Positions 23,004 to 32,054 of a stretch of DNA of 32,054 nucleotides are shown here, piece after piece. Source of the DNA: an uncultured Pelagibacteraceae bacterium (GTDB taxonomy: Bacteria; Pseudomonadota; Alphaproteobacteria; Pelagibacterales; Pelagibacteraceae); NCBI GenBank assembly GCA_902587085.1, contig CACIJX010000005.1:1-32054 (forward strand), given 5' to 3'. How positions within the stretch are numbered: position 1 is the stretch's first letter; each line of letters starts with the position of its first letter. Position numbers and translations under genes: made by a program. The notes beneath the pieces were generated by a model. The model ran no database searches. It worked only from the letters and a program-made list of their open reading frames with translations, and was not told the DNA's origin.

Positions 23004-25653
23004 GTGCAGCTTGAGCTGCGGCTAATCTTGCAATTGGAACTCTGAAAGGTGAACAAGAAACATAGTTAATTCCAGCTTTAGAACAAAATTCTATACTTCT
23101 TGGATCGCCACCATGTTCACCGCAAATTCCTAATTTGAGTTTTTTATTCTGTTTTTTGCCTCTTTGCGAAGCAATTTTAACTAATTCCCCAACACCGTCT
23201 TTATCTATACTAACAAATGGATCATCTTCAAAAATTTTATGATCTATATAGTCTCCTAAAAATTTACCTGAGTCGTCTCGGCTAATTCCAAATGTAGTTT
23301 GTGTTAAATCATTTGTTCCAAAGCTGAAAAAATCAGCATATTTTGATATTGGAGCTGCTCGCAATGCCGCTCTTGGTAACTCAATCATTGTACCAACAAA
23401 ATAATTAATTTTTATCTTACTTTCCTTTTGAATTTCATCTGCTACCTTATTAACCAATTTTCTCATTATTCCCAATTCATCTTCGGTAGAAACTAATGGT
23501 ATCATTATTTCAGGTATTATTGACTCAACGTTTTCTTTTTTACATTCAATTAACGCTGTAAAAATTGCTCTACATTGCATCTCATAAATTTCAGGAAAAG
23601 AAATACCAAGTCTACATCCTCTATGACCTAGCATAGGGTTTTGTTCATGTAATTCTGCCACTCTATTCTTTATTTCCTTAACACCTAAATTTAAAGATCT
23701 AGCAACTTCCTCCATGTCTTTATCAGTCTTCGGTAAAAATTCATGTAATGGTGGATCTAAAAGTCTAACTGTTACAGGTAAACCTTTCATTATTTTAAAA
23801 ATTTCTTTAAAATCATTTTTTTGATGAGGAAGCAATTTATCCAATGCTATTTTTCTATCATCTAAATGTTTTGACAAAATCATTTGTCTCACTGAGAGAA
23901 TTCTCTCGTCATCAAAAAACATGTGTTCAGTTCTACACAGACCAATACCTTCAGCACCAAAATTTCTTGCGATTTTCGTATCTTTAGGGGTTTCAGCATT
24001 TGTTCTGATTTTTAATTTTCTGAAATCATCTGCCCACTTCATGATTATTGAAAAGTATCCGGAGATATCTGGTTTTACAGTAGGAACCAAGCCTCTCATA
24101 ACCTGACCTGTTCCACCATCAATAGTAATTATATCTCCCTCTTTAATTGTTAGGTCTCCAACCTTGAATTCTTTAGCTTCATAATCAATATTAATTTCTC
24201 CTGAGCCACAAACACATGGTCTTCCCATGCCTCTAGCGACTACTGCAGCATGACTTGTCATTCCACCTCTTGCAGTTAAAATTCCTTTGGCTGCATGCAT
24301 ACCATGTATATCCTCCGGTGATGTTTCTAGTCTTACTAAAATTGTGTCTTCTTTTTTGTTATTCATATTCTCGGCTTCATCAGCACTAAAAACCACTTTT
24401 CCGCTTGCTGCTCCGGGTGAGGCAGGTAATCCTTTTGCTATCACTTCCTTTTTCACTTTTTCATCTAAGGTAGGATGTAAAAGTGTATCCAAAGTGTTGG
24501 GGTCTATTCTTAAGATTGCATCCTTTTTTGATATTAATTTTTCCTTAACCATATCAACAGCAATTTTTATTGCAGCTTTAGCTGTGCGCTTTCCACTGCG
24601 AGTTTGTAACATCCAAAGTTTATTATTTTCAACAGTAAATTCGATGTCCTGCATATCTCTATAATGTTTTTCTAATCTAATGAATACTTTTTTTAGCTCT
24701 TTAAAAACTTCCGGCATAGTTTCTTCCATAGATTTTTCTTGGGCACCTGCATCCTCTTTTGCTTTTCTTGTTATATATCTTGGAGTTCTACTTCCAGCTA
24801 CGACATCCTCTCCCTGAGCATTGATAAGGTATTCTCCAAAAAAATTATTTTCACCAGTTGATGGATTTCTTGTAAATGCTACACCTGTAGCACAATCATT
24901 TCCCATGTTTCCAAATACCATCGATTGAATATTAACGGCAGTTCCCCAATCCCCTGGAATTTGATTAAATTTTCTATAGGTATTTGCTCTTTTGCTTTCC
25001 CAAGATAAAAAAACTGCCCTTATTGCACCAAACAACTGTTCATAAACATTTTGAGGAAAGTTCTTTCCTGTTTTTTCTAAAATTAAATCTTTAAAGTTTT
25101 TTATAAGACCGTTCCAATCATCAGAATTTAGCTCTGTATCCTGCAAAACACCCTTGGTTAATTTATAATTATCAATCATTTCCTCAAAAAAATGGCTTTC
25201 GATATCTAAAACTACGTTTCCGTACATTTGTATAAATCTTCTATAACTATCTTTTGCAAATCTTTCATTCGCAGTTTTTTTTGATAATGCATCGACAGTT
25301 TTATCATTGAGACCTAAATTCAAAATAGTATCCATCATTCCTGGCATGGAAACTCTTGAACCAGACCTAACTGATACTAATAAAGGATTTTTATTGTCCC
25401 CAAATTTTTTCCCAGTGCTAAATTCAATATTTTTTAAAGCTTTTTTAATTTCATTAAGTATTTTTGGCGGTAGTTTCTTTTTATTATTATAAAAAATTTT
25501 GCACATTTCTGTTGAGATTGTGAAACCAGGAGGTACTGGTAAACCTAATCTTGCCATCTCAGCTAAATTGGCACCTTTTCCCCCTAAAATATTTCTAGAA
25601 TTTAAAACTTTTTTTGCTTTTTTATCTCCAAAACTAAATATGTATTTTGACAT
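22993..25653 (-). CDS. ppdK: Pyruvate, phosphate dikinase
   Basis: Interconverts pyruvate + ATP + Pi with PEP + AMP + PPi. 886 aa, the usual PPDK length. The N-terminal ATP-grasp domain starts KKVLNSRNILGGKGANLAEMA; the swivelling phosphohistidine domain contains GGMTSHAAVVARGMGRPCVCG, with the histidine near residue 468; the C-terminal PEP/pyruvate barrel has LCRTEHMFF, SFGTNDLTQTTFG and the catalytic cysteine in LGICGEHGGDP. Its ATG overlaps the glyS stop by one base, so it is last in the S49 peptidase-glyQ-glyS-ppdK operon. In this lineage it may serve gluconeogenesis or replace pyruvate kinase; direction is not readable from sequence. Confidence 0.97.
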   Translation of the reverse strand: MSKYIFSFGDKKAKKVLNSRNILGGKGANLAEMARLGLPVPPGFTISTEMCKIFYNNKKKLPPKILNEIKKALKNIEFSTGKKFGDNKNPLLVSVRSGSRVSMPGMMDTILNLGLNDKTVDALSKKTANERFAKDSYRRFIQMYGNVVLDIESHFFEEMIDNYKLTKGVLQDTELNSDDWNGLIKNFKDLILEKTGKNFPQNVYEQLFGAIRAVFLSWESKRANTYRKFNQIPGDWGTAVNIQSMVFGNMGNDCATGVAFTRNPSTGENNFFGEYLINAQGEDVVAGSRTPRYITRKAKEDAGAQEKSMEETMPEVFKELKKVFIRLEKHYRDMQDIEFTVENNKLWMLQTRSGKRTAKAAIKIAVDMVKEKLISKKDAILRIDPNTLDTLLHPTLDEKVKKEVIAKGLPASPGAASGKVVFSADEAENMNNKKEDTILVRLETSPEDIHGMHAAKGILTARGGMTSHAAVVARGMGRPCVCGSGEINIDYEAKEFKVGDLTIKEGDIITIDGGTGQVMRGLVPTVKPDISGYFSIIMKWADDFRKLKIRTNAETPKDTKIARNFGAEGIGLCRTEHMFFDDERILSVRQMILSKHLDDRKIALDKLLPHQKNDFKEIFKIMKGLPVTVRLLDPPLHEFLPKTDKDMEEVARSLNLGVKEIKNRVAELHEQNPMLGHRGCRLGISFPEIYEMQCRAIFTALIECKKENVESIIPEIMIPLVSTEDELGIMRKLVNKVADEIQKESKIKINYFVGTMIELPRAALRAAPISKYADFFSFGTNDLTQTTFGISRDDSGKFLGDYIDHKIFEDDPFVSIDKDGVGELVKIASQRGKKQNKKLKLGICGEHGGDPRSIEFCSKAGINYVSCSPFRVPIARLAAAQAALRR

Positions 25654-27707
25654 CAGGTTCCTTCTAATTTTGAAAAATCTACAAAACTATTAAAAGTAGT
25701 ACATAATATTTGTAGCAACTCCAAGCGATTATTTTTTATATCTTTATTTTCATCATTTACCTTAACATTTTCAAAAAACTTATCTGTTGACAATTTAGTG
25801 TCTGACAAGAGTTTTAGATGATTTTCGTAATTTTTCTTTTCATCCTTAAGTGTAAACTCCTTTCGGATAGTATTTATTCTCTCAAAGAGCTCTTTTTCTT
25901 CTTCATATTTAAAAAGAACAGCGTCAGGCCCATTCCTCGAAATAGATTTTTCATGCTCTAATATATTAGAAGCCCTTTTATAGGTTGATACAGCATTTTT
26001 TCCTAAGTCCTTTGAGATAAATTTATTCATTATCAAAGTTTTTTGATAAAGTTCCAAGAAATTGTCATTTAAATGTGAGCTCACAGAAGCCTCTATAATA
26101 TCTGTTCTAATTTTTTTCTCTTTAAGTATATTCTTCATTCTTTCTCTAAAAAATAAGATTAATTCTTTTTGTACTTGACTGTTTATCTCTTTAACCCCTT
26201 GATCAAAATAAATTTTTAGTGAATACTCAATTAAGTCTGATAATTTAACCACAAGATTATTTTCAATTATAGTTCTTAACAACCCGATTGCTGCTCTTCT
26301 TAGTGCGAATGGATCTTTTGAACTTGTTGGTTTCTGATTTATTAAGAAAAAACCAACCAAAGTATCTAGCTTATCAATAATTGAAAGAGCATAACTGACT
26401 GGTTTTTTTGAAACAGGTGATGAAATATTAGTTGGTAAATAATGGTCACTTATAGCACGAGATACTTCTTCTTCGAAACCTTGGCTAATAGCAAAATATT
26501 TTCCCATCACACCTTGAAGTTCTGGAAACTCACCCACTAATCCTGAAACAAGATCAGATTTAGAAACTGATGCTGCTATTTCTACTTTTTCTTTATTCAA
26601 ATTTAGTTGATCGGAAATAAAATATGCCATCTTTCTTAACCTTTGAGTTTTATCAAAAATTGATCCTAAATTTTCATAAAAATTTACCTTTTTTAATTTG
26701 TTAATTTGTTTTATTAGATTTAAAGACCTATCTTTTTCCCAAAAAAATCTTGCATCAGAAAGCCTAGCCTCTACAACTCTTTCATTGCCTATTTTAATTA
26801 ATTTTTTATCATCCTTATTATTGGTAACTATAAGAAATTCATTTCGCATTCTATCTTTTTGATCAATTAAAGTGAAATATCTTTGATGAGATTGCAAAGT
26901 TGATTTGATGATCTCTTTAGGTAATTTTAGGTAATTTTCATCAAACTTTGCAACTATAACTGAGGGTTTGTCTACTAAATTAGCAACCTCAGTAAGTAAT
27001 GATTTGTCGATAGATTCTTTGTAGAATTTGCTTTTACATACAGAGCTAATTTTTTGTGAAATAAACTTCTCTCTTTGGTTATGATCTAAAATAATTCGAT
27101 TATTTATTAAAAAGTTTTTGTATTCACCTAAGTCTTTAATTTTTTTTTGTTTTATATCACCATATTCCTCTAAAAGAGTAAAATTTACGGTTTCTAAATG
27201 AGAGAATTTAAATCTTAAAATTTTTTTATTGAAAATTGCCATTATTGACCTCAATGGGCGTCCCCAGTTTAAGTCATAATCAGACCATCTCATAGATTTT
27301 TTCCATGATATTTCCCTCAACAATTGAGGTATTGAATTTGCCAATTCATATTCAGTATCAATTACTTTTGCCTTTATTTTTGCAAAATAGAAAAAGCCTT
27401 TTTCTAATTTTTTTTTATAAAGTTGACTAATAGGTATATTTTTTGAATTTGCAAAACTCTTAACAATATTATCTGACACTCCCTCTTTTGGCCCCTTAAC
27501 TTCTAATGCTTGCGTTCTAATTTTATTTGGTAAATTTGTTATAAAAACTGTCAGTCTTGTTGGCGTAGAATAGACATGCAAATCTTTATATTTTAAATTT
27601 AAATCTGATAAATTTTTTGTAAATAGTTTTTCTAATTGTAATCTTGCACTAATTTGCAAAGTTGGTGGTATTTCCTCGCTGTAAAGTTCAATTAAAAGTT
27701 CTGACAT
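25653..27707 (-). CDS. glyS: Glycyl-tRNA synthetase beta subunit
   Basis: tRNA-binding subunit of the bacterial alpha2-beta2 glycyl-tRNA synthetase. The N-terminus ELLIELYSEEIPPTLQISA is diagnostic. Other blocks are KSMRWSDYDLNWGRPLRSI (near 163-181), STLQSHQRYFTL and the HD-like EFPELQGVMGKYFA; the C-terminal anticodon-binding DALR-like helices follow. 684 aa, normal. It directly abuts glyQ (no spacer) and overlaps ppdK by one base. Stoichiometric expression with glyQ is expected. Confidence 0.96.
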   Translation of the reverse strand: MSELLIELYSEEIPPTLQISARLQLEKLFTKNLSDLNLKYKDLHVYSTPTRLTVFITNLPNKIRTQALEVKGPKEGVSDNIVKSFANSKNIPISQLYKKKLEKGFFYFAKIKAKVIDTEYELANSIPQLLREISWKKSMRWSDYDLNWGRPLRSIMAIFNKKILRFKFSHLETVNFTLLEEYGDIKQKKIKDLGEYKNFLINNRIILDHNQREKFISQKISSVCKSKFYKESIDKSLLTEVANLVDKPSVIVAKFDENYLKLPKEIIKSTLQSHQRYFTLIDQKDRMRNEFLIVTNNKDDKKLIKIGNERVVEARLSDARFFWEKDRSLNLIKQINKLKKVNFYENLGSIFDKTQRLRKMAYFISDQLNLNKEKVEIAASVSKSDLVSGLVGEFPELQGVMGKYFAISQGFEEEVSRAISDHYLPTNISSPVSKKPVSYALSIIDKLDTLVGFFLINQKPTSSKDPFALRRAAIGLLRTIIENNLVVKLSDLIEYSLKIYFDQGVKEINSQVQKELILFFRERMKNILKEKKIRTDIIEASVSSHLNDNFLELYQKTLIMNKFISKDLGKNAVSTYKRASNILEHEKSISRNGPDAVLFKYEEEKELFERINTIRKEFTLKDEKKNYENHLKLLSDTKLSTDKFFENVKVNDENKDIKNNRLELLQILCTTFNSFVDFSKLEGT

Positions 27708-28592
27708 TTATTCTTCTTGATTTTCTAACCATGTAGATCCTGATCCTTTTGCAAGATCTCTTATTCTATTTATATATCCGGTTCTCTCCGCTACAGAAAT
27801 GACTCCTCTTGAATCTAATAAATTAAATATATGACTGGCTTTTAAGCATTGATCATAAGCAGGTAATGAAAGTTTTTTTTCAAGTAGAGATTTGCATTCG
27901 GTTTCTGCAATTTCAAAATTTTTGAGAAGATGATCTGTATTTGCATAATCAAAATTATACGCTGAAAACTCTTTTTCTGATTGAAGATAAACATCTTTAT
28001 ATTTTACTCCTTCACTGTTCCAGTCAATATCAAATACATTTTTTTTTGATTGAACAAACATACAAATTCTTTCTAAACCATAGGTTAGTTCTACTGATAC
28101 CGGATTACAGTCAATTCCTGTCATTTTTTGAAAATAGGTAAATTGAGTGATCTCCATTCCATCACACCATACTTCCCATCCGAGTCCAGCCGCTCCTAAA
28201 GTAGGACTCTCCCAATCGTCTTCTACAAATCTAACATCATGATCCTTAACTTTAATTCCTATGGCTGATAAACTTTTTAAATAAATCTGTTTAATGTTTT
28301 TTGGTGACGGTTTTATTATAACTTGGTACTGATAATAGTGTTGTAAACGATTTGGATTTTTCCCATATCTACCATCAGTAGGCCTTCTTGACGGTTGGAC
28401 ATAAGCTGCCTTCCATGGTTTAGTTCCAAGTGAACGAAGTGTGGTTGCTGGATGAAATGTACCTGCTCCAACTTCAACATCGTAAGGTTGTAAAATTATA
28501 CAACCATACTTGCTCCAAAATTTTTGTAAGTTAAAAACTAAATCTTGAAAAGTTATATAATTTTTTTTTTTACTTTTAATTTTTTTTGGCAT
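27708..28592 (-). CDS. glyQ: Glycyl-tRNA synthetase alpha subunit
   Basis: Catalytic class II subunit forming glycyl-adenylate. Signature blocks: [67 protein letters not shown] and [20 protein letters not shown]. 294 aa, typical. A short lysine-rich N-terminal extension ([12 protein letters not shown]) precedes the conserved domain; no other start is better. It abuts the S49 peptidase gene upstream and glyS downstream without spacers. Confidence 0.97.
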   Translation of the reverse strand: MPKKIKSKKKNYITFQDLVFNLQKFWSKYGCIILQPYDVEVGAGTFHPATTLRSLGTKPWKAAYVQPSRRPTDGRYGKNPNRLQHYYQYQVIIKPSPKNIKQIYLKSLSAIGIKVKDHDVRFVEDDWESPTLGAAGLGWEVWCDGMEITQFTYFQKMTGIDCNPVSVELTYGLERICMFVQSKKNVFDIDWNSEGVKYKDVYLQSEKEFSAYNFDYANTDHLLKNFEIAETECKSLLEKKLSLPAYDQCLKASHIFNLLDSRGVISVAERTGYINRIRDLAKGSGSTWLENQEE

Positions 28593-29408
28593 TTATAAAC
28601 CAAATTTTTGCCACAAGGCTCTTTCTTCAATAGTTCCAACTATACTATCAATTTGATTATCCAATAGTGAAGAAGATAATTTTTTTGCAATAAAACCTTT
28701 TGGTTTTTCAAGTTTTTTTATTATTATATTTTCTCCAAATTTCTGTCTCAATACTTGTTCGGCATTTCCAATCCCATCTATAAGTCCTAGCTTTAAAGAT
28801 GCAGATCCTGACCAAAACTCACCTGTGAAAGTATTATTTTTTTCTGGTTCTTTTAATTTTGCACCTCTACTTTTTTTTACTAAATTAATAAAGTCAGAAT
28901 GTAACTCTAATTGTAATTTTTTTATTCTCTGAATGTCTTCATCTTTTTCCTCTCTAAAAGGATCTAGTGTGCTTTTATTTTTACCTGCAGTATAAACTCT
29001 TCTTTGAATTCCAATTTTCTTTATTGCATCCTGAAATCCAAAAGAGGCTGAGATTACTCCAATAGATCCAACAATTGAGCTTGAATTTGCATAAATTTCA
29101 TCTCCAGCACAGGCAATAAGATATCCGCCTGATGCTGCAACATCCTCTGCAAAAACAATCACTTTTTTATTATTTTTTTTTGCAAGTTGCCTTATATAGT
29201 CATGTATTAAATGTGATTGAACAGGAGAACCACCGGGTGAATTAATTGATATTGCAATACTTTTTGCTTTCTTAAAAGAAAAGGCTTTTTTTATAATTTC
29301 TTGTTGACCCGAAAAATCTATACCCTTTCTAAATCTACCTGCAGAACCGATAACGCCAGATAGCCTGACATGAGGAATAATTATTTTTTTTTTAAAAAAA
29401 GAAAACAT
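28593..29408 (-). CDS. S49 family signal peptide peptidase / SohB-like serine protease
   Basis: Serine-lysine protease thought to degrade signal peptides or membrane protein fragments. The nucleophile is S93 in EDVAASGGYLIACAGDEIYA's first half, and the general-base lysine K145 (or K143) is in YTAGKNKSTLDPF. SINSPGGSP (55-62) is the oxyanion loop and SIVGSIGVI (111-119) follows the active site. 271 aa, like the short SohB/SppA36K type. The usual N-terminal transmembrane anchor is not obvious (MFSFFKKKIIIPHVRLSG), so association with the membrane is uncertain. First gene of the operon with glyQ, glyS and ppdK. Confidence 0.9.
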   Translation of the reverse strand: MFSFFKKKIIIPHVRLSGVIGSAGRFRKGIDFSGQQEIIKKAFSFKKAKSIAISINSPGGSPVQSHLIHDYIRQLAKKNNKKVIVFAEDVAASGGYLIACAGDEIYANSSSIVGSIGVISASFGFQDAIKKIGIQRRVYTAGKNKSTLDPFREEKDEDIQRIKKLQLELHSDFINLVKKSRGAKLKEPEKNNTFTGEFWSGSASLKLGLIDGIGNAEQVLRQKFGENIIIKKLEKPKGFIAKKLSSSLLDNQIDSIVGTIEERALWQKFGL

Positions 29409-29542
29409 ATGATTTAGATTTGCTTAATTTCTTATATCAGCACTAAAAATTAATTAAAATATAATCTACGCTACTCTTGGTTGAAATTGAAGTGCGTCAC
29501 AGATGTATTAATTAATAATTTTTTAAAGTATATAATAAAAAC

Positions 29543-30556
29543 ATGGGTTCTGTAATACCACTAAAGAAATCTGCTAATTCTGCTTACTTAGATTTAAAAA
29601 ATCTACTAAATGGAAAGATTGAATCGGTTGAAAAGCTTATAACTTTAAAGCTTCAAAGTCATGTATCACTTATAAAAAAAATGAGTGACTATCATTTAAC
29701 TTCAGGTGGAAAAAGACTAAGGGCACTATTAACTATGGGTTCTGCAAAATTAGGTGGTTACTCTGAAGGAAACAGGGATATTAATTTAGCAGCATGTGTT
29801 GAATTAATTCATAGCGCAACTCTTTTACATGACGATGTCATAGATGAAAGTAAAGTGAGAAGAGGAAATAAAACGCCTAACTCTATATGGGGAAATCAAT
29901 CATCAATTTTAGTTGGAGACTATTTGCTTAGCAGATGCTTTGAAATGATGGTGGAAGACGGAGACTTAGAAATATTAAAGCTTTTATCGTCTACATCTTC
30001 TAAAATTGCACAAGGTGAAGTTTTACAGCTTCAATATAAAGGAGAGGCGGATCTGCTCGAAGAAAACTATATTAAAATTATAAATTTAAAAACAGCGGCT
30101 CTTTTTGGAGCTGCTTCAAGAGTTGGGGCTTGTATAACTAATCTTGATGATAAAAAGAAGGACTCCTTAGAGTCTTATGGAAAAAATTTAGGATTAGCAT
30201 TTCAGATTGCAGATGACGCTTTAGATTATTTTTCAAAAGAAAAAATTTTTGGAAAAGAGATTGGTAAAGATTTTTATGAAGGTAAAGTTACTCTTCCAAT
30301 AATTATTACCTTTCAGAAAGCAAATTCAGTTGAAAGATCATTTTTAACAAATATATTTAAAAAAGATGAAAGGTATAAAGAAGATTTTGAAAAAGTATTA
30401 GAACTTGTTAAAAAATATAAAGTCATTGAGGCTACTTTTAAAAGAGCTGAATATTTTGTAAATGTTTCGTCTGACGCATTAGGTATTTTCGAGAATTCTG
30501 TAGAAAAAACAGTTTTACAAAATCTTACTGATTTTAGTTTAAACAGATCTTATTAG
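29543..30556 (+). CDS. ispB: Polyprenyl (octa/decaprenyl) diphosphate synthase
   Basis: Builds the long isoprenoid side chain of ubiquinone from FPP and IPP. First aspartate-rich motif is D97-D98-x2-D101 (LLHDDVIDESKVRRG); second is D224-D225-x2-D228 (QIADDALDYF). GGKRLRALL (55-63) binds the pyrophosphate. 337 aa, usual for the long-chain class. The 134-bp space before it is shared with the divergent S49 gene; TTGAAA at 29481-29486 with TGTATT at 29504-29509 is only a weak promoter candidate. Product chain length cannot be assigned. Its stop is interlocked with pdxH (TTAG). Confidence 0.94.
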   Translation: MGSVIPLKKSANSAYLDLKNLLNGKIESVEKLITLKLQSHVSLIKKMSDYHLTSGGKRLRALLTMGSAKLGGYSEGNRDINLAACVELIHSATLLHDDVIDESKVRRGNKTPNSIWGNQSSILVGDYLLSRCFEMMVEDGDLEILKLLSSTSSKIAQGEVLQLQYKGEADLLEENYIKIINLKTAALFGAASRVGACITNLDDKKKDSLESYGKNLGLAFQIADDALDYFSKEKIFGKEIGKDFYEGKVTLPIIITFQKANSVERSFLTNIFKKDERYKEDFEKVLELVKKYKVIEATFKRAEYFVNVSSDALGIFENSVEKTVLQNLTDFSLNRSY

Positions 30557-31185
30557 GGATAAAGAACTTCTCTTATCCAAGAGCCGTTTTCTTTTCTATA
30601 ATTTAATCTTTCATGTACTCTATTTTTAATTTCGAACCAAAACTCAATTTCGCCTGGCGAAAGTCTCCATCCAGACCAATGCAAAGGTCTAGGAACATTT
30701 TTGCTGTCAGGAAATTTATTTTCATATTCTTTAATTTTATTCAAAAATTCTTCTCTATTTTTCATAACTTGAGATTGAGAAGATGCCCATGCACCTATTC
30801 GACTGCCATAAGCTCTTGAATTAAAATAATCATCTGCTTCCTGTTTATCTACCATGCTAACTTTTCCAGAAATTCTTATTTGTCTTCTTAAACTTTTCCA
30901 GTGAAAACACATAGATGCATTTGGATTATTTTTTAAATCTTTTCCTTTTTTACTATTAAAATTTGTATAAAAAACGAAACCCTTTTCACTTAAACCTTTA
31001 AGCAAAACCATTCTAACACTGGGGATACCCTCTGAACTTGAGGTTGCTAGAGATAAAGCGTTTGGATCATTAATTTCACTTTTTTCTGCAAGAGCAAACC
31101 ATTTTTCAAATAAAACTATAGGATTTGCTTCATCTTCGAAACAAATATCAAGTCCTAGCGAATTTTGGCCACTTTTTTGATTCAT
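30553..31185 (-). CDS. pdxH: Pyridoxamine/pyridoxine 5'-phosphate oxidase
   Basis: FMN enzyme making pyridoxal phosphate. The blocks NALSLATSSSEGIPSVRMVLLKG, GFVFYTNFNSKKG, RQIRISGKVSMVD, SRIGAWASSQSQ and the C-terminal signature WSGWRLSPGEIEFW plus RVHERLNYR are all intact; the last carries FMN and PLP contacts. 210 aa, normal. It starts 34 bp from the divergent aroC and ends interlocked with ispB. Confidence 0.96.
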   Translation of the reverse strand: MNQKSGQNSLGLDICFEDEANPIVLFEKWFALAEKSEINDPNALSLATSSSEGIPSVRMVLLKGLSEKGFVFYTNFNSKKGKDLKNNPNASMCFHWKSLRRQIRISGKVSMVDKQEADDYFNSRAYGSRIGAWASSQSQVMKNREEFLNKIKEYENKFPDSKNVPRPLHWSGWRLSPGEIEFWFEIKNRVHERLNYRKENGSWIREVLYP

Positions 31186-31219
31186 AAATTATATAAAATA
31201 ATTTATACATTAATTATCG

Positions 31220-32054
31220 ATGTCTTTTAATACTTTTGGAAAAATATTTAGATTTACTACATGGGGTGAGTCACATGGTCCTGCTATTGGCTGTATTATA
31301 GATGGATGTCCTCCGAATATCACTTTATCTGAAAAAGATATACAAAAAGACATGAATCGAAGAAGACCGGGTAATTCCAAATTTGTATCCCAAAGGAAAG
31401 AGTCGGATAAAATTGAAATTTTATCTGGTGTATTCAATGGAAGAACAACGGGAACACCAATTTCAATATTAATTGCTAATGAAGATAAAAGATCAAGGGA
31501 TTATGAGTCAATTAAAAATAAGTTTAGACCTGGACACGCGGATTTTACCTACTTTAAAAAATATGGCATTAGGGACTACCGAGGAGGTGGTAGACAATCA
31601 GCAAGAGAGACTGCTTCAAGGGTAGCGGCAGGTGCAGTAGCAAAAATAGTTTTAAAAGACATTATTGGAAAAAAATTTAACATTATTGGAGCAGTTATCC
31701 AATTAGGTTTGATGGGCTGCGATAGGAAGAATTGGAATAATAATGAAATAAAAAAAAACCCCTTTTTCTGTCCTGACAAAAAATCGGTTAAGCTTTGGGA
31801 AAAATATCTTTTAGCAGTGAGAAAATCTGGTTCATCTTGTGGAGCAATTATTGAATTAAGGACTAACGGGATTCCTGCAGGTCTTGGTGCACCAATTTAC
31901 TCAAAGCTTGACTCTGATATAGCTGCAGCACTAATGAGCATCAATGCTGTTAAAGGAGTAAATATTGGTTCTGGTATGAGCTCTGCATATTTATCTGGAG
32001 AGGAAAACTCTGATGAAATACGATCTAGATCTGGAAAAATAAATTTCAAGAGTA
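31220..32054 (+). CDS. aroC: Chorismate synthase, partial at right edge
   Basis: Last shikimate-pathway enzyme, converting EPSP to chorismate with reduced FMN. It starts [20 protein letters not shown] (ATG at 31220) and stays open to the window end, 278 codons. Signature blocks: [70 protein letters not shown], and the second signature [16 protein letters not shown]. About three quarters of the roughly 360-residue family is present. The 34-bp spacer to pdxH has no clear promoter. Confidence 0.96.
   Translation, partial: MSFNTFGKIFRFTTWGESHGPAIGCIIDGCPPNITLSEKDIQKDMNRRRPGNSKFVSQRKESDKIEILSGVFNGRTTGTPISILIANEDKRSRDYESIKNKFRPGHADFTYFKKYGIRDYRGGGRQSARETASRVAAGAVAKIVLKDIIGKKFNIIGAVIQLGLMGCDRKNWNNNEIKKNPFFCPDKKSVKLWEKYLLAVRKSGSSCGAIIELRTNGIPAGLGAPIYSKLDSDIAAALMSINAVKGVNIGSGMSSAYLSGEENSDEIRSRSGKINFKS

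Noticed and set aside
24287-24664. 125-residue plus-strand ORF inside ppdK
   Set aside because: It lies fully antisense to the conserved phosphohistidine domain of ppdK, with no family features or start signal.
28593-28700. Glycine riboswitch or T-box before glyQ
   Set aside because: The gene abuts the upstream coding region with no leader in which such an element could fit.
29506-29538. TATTAATTAATA palindrome and TATAAT before ispB
   Set aside because: The TATAAT would place the start after the ATG and has no -35; AT palindromes of this length are expected by chance here.

Overview
The window looks like a chromosomal segment of a SAR11 bacterium (Pelagibacterales, Candidatus Pelagibacter-like). 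The basis is strongly AT-rich DNA, very short or negative intergenic spacing, a proteorhodopsin next to a ferredoxin / ferredoxin reductase / GST cluster, an alphaproteobacterial-type DksA and a compact set of housekeeping genes. There is no rRNA, CRISPR array, insertion sequence or prophage. I see no large undescribed system; the unusual material is in frame breaks, small genes and intergenic signals.

Layout: 1-1762 (minus) holds psd-pssA-rlmE, phosphatidylethanolamine synthesis followed by a 23S rRNA methyltransferase that runs off the left edge and appears frameshifted. 1830-3044 (plus) is icd, overlapping alaS tail to tail. 3037-11807 (minus) runs GT39 - GT2 - GFA protein - glycerate kinase - TolC - recA - alaS, with a clear intrinsic terminator between recA and alaS. 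The glycerate kinase is split by one extra base in a poly(A) run, and its missing C-terminus lies in the apparent gap before tolC. 11883-12302 (plus) is dksA. 12299-14252 (minus) is ferredoxin - ferredoxin reductase - GST. 14328-15098 (minus) is a blue-tuned proteorhodopsin with its own terminator and a structured leader, divergent from a propionyl-CoA synthetase (15314-17212, plus). That gene is followed by a 34-residue membrane protein and a flavodoxin-fold reductase. 17947-19260 (minus) is a dihydroorotase-like gene, 19298-20176 (plus) ygfZ, 20173-21124 (minus) tRNA-Leu(GAG) with a DMT transporter starting 7 bases after it. 21186-23003 (plus) is nadA-nadC. 22993-29408 (minus) is a tightly packed operon: S49 peptidase - glyQ - glyS - ppdK. 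29543-30556 (plus) is a polyprenyl diphosphate synthase, 30553-31185 (minus) pdxH, and 31220 to the right edge (plus) is the start of aroC.

Functionally the window is mostly central metabolism (isocitrate, PPi-linked pyruvate/PEP, NAD, pyrimidine, PLP, chorismate, quinone side chain), aminoacyl-tRNA synthesis and light-driven proton pumping. Five of six convergent gene pairs overlap at their stop codons. Palindromes sit inside or beside the candidate promoters of icd/psd, recA and dksA. Two genes carry an apparent single extra base in a poly(A) run, either assembly errors or genes that need slippage for expression.
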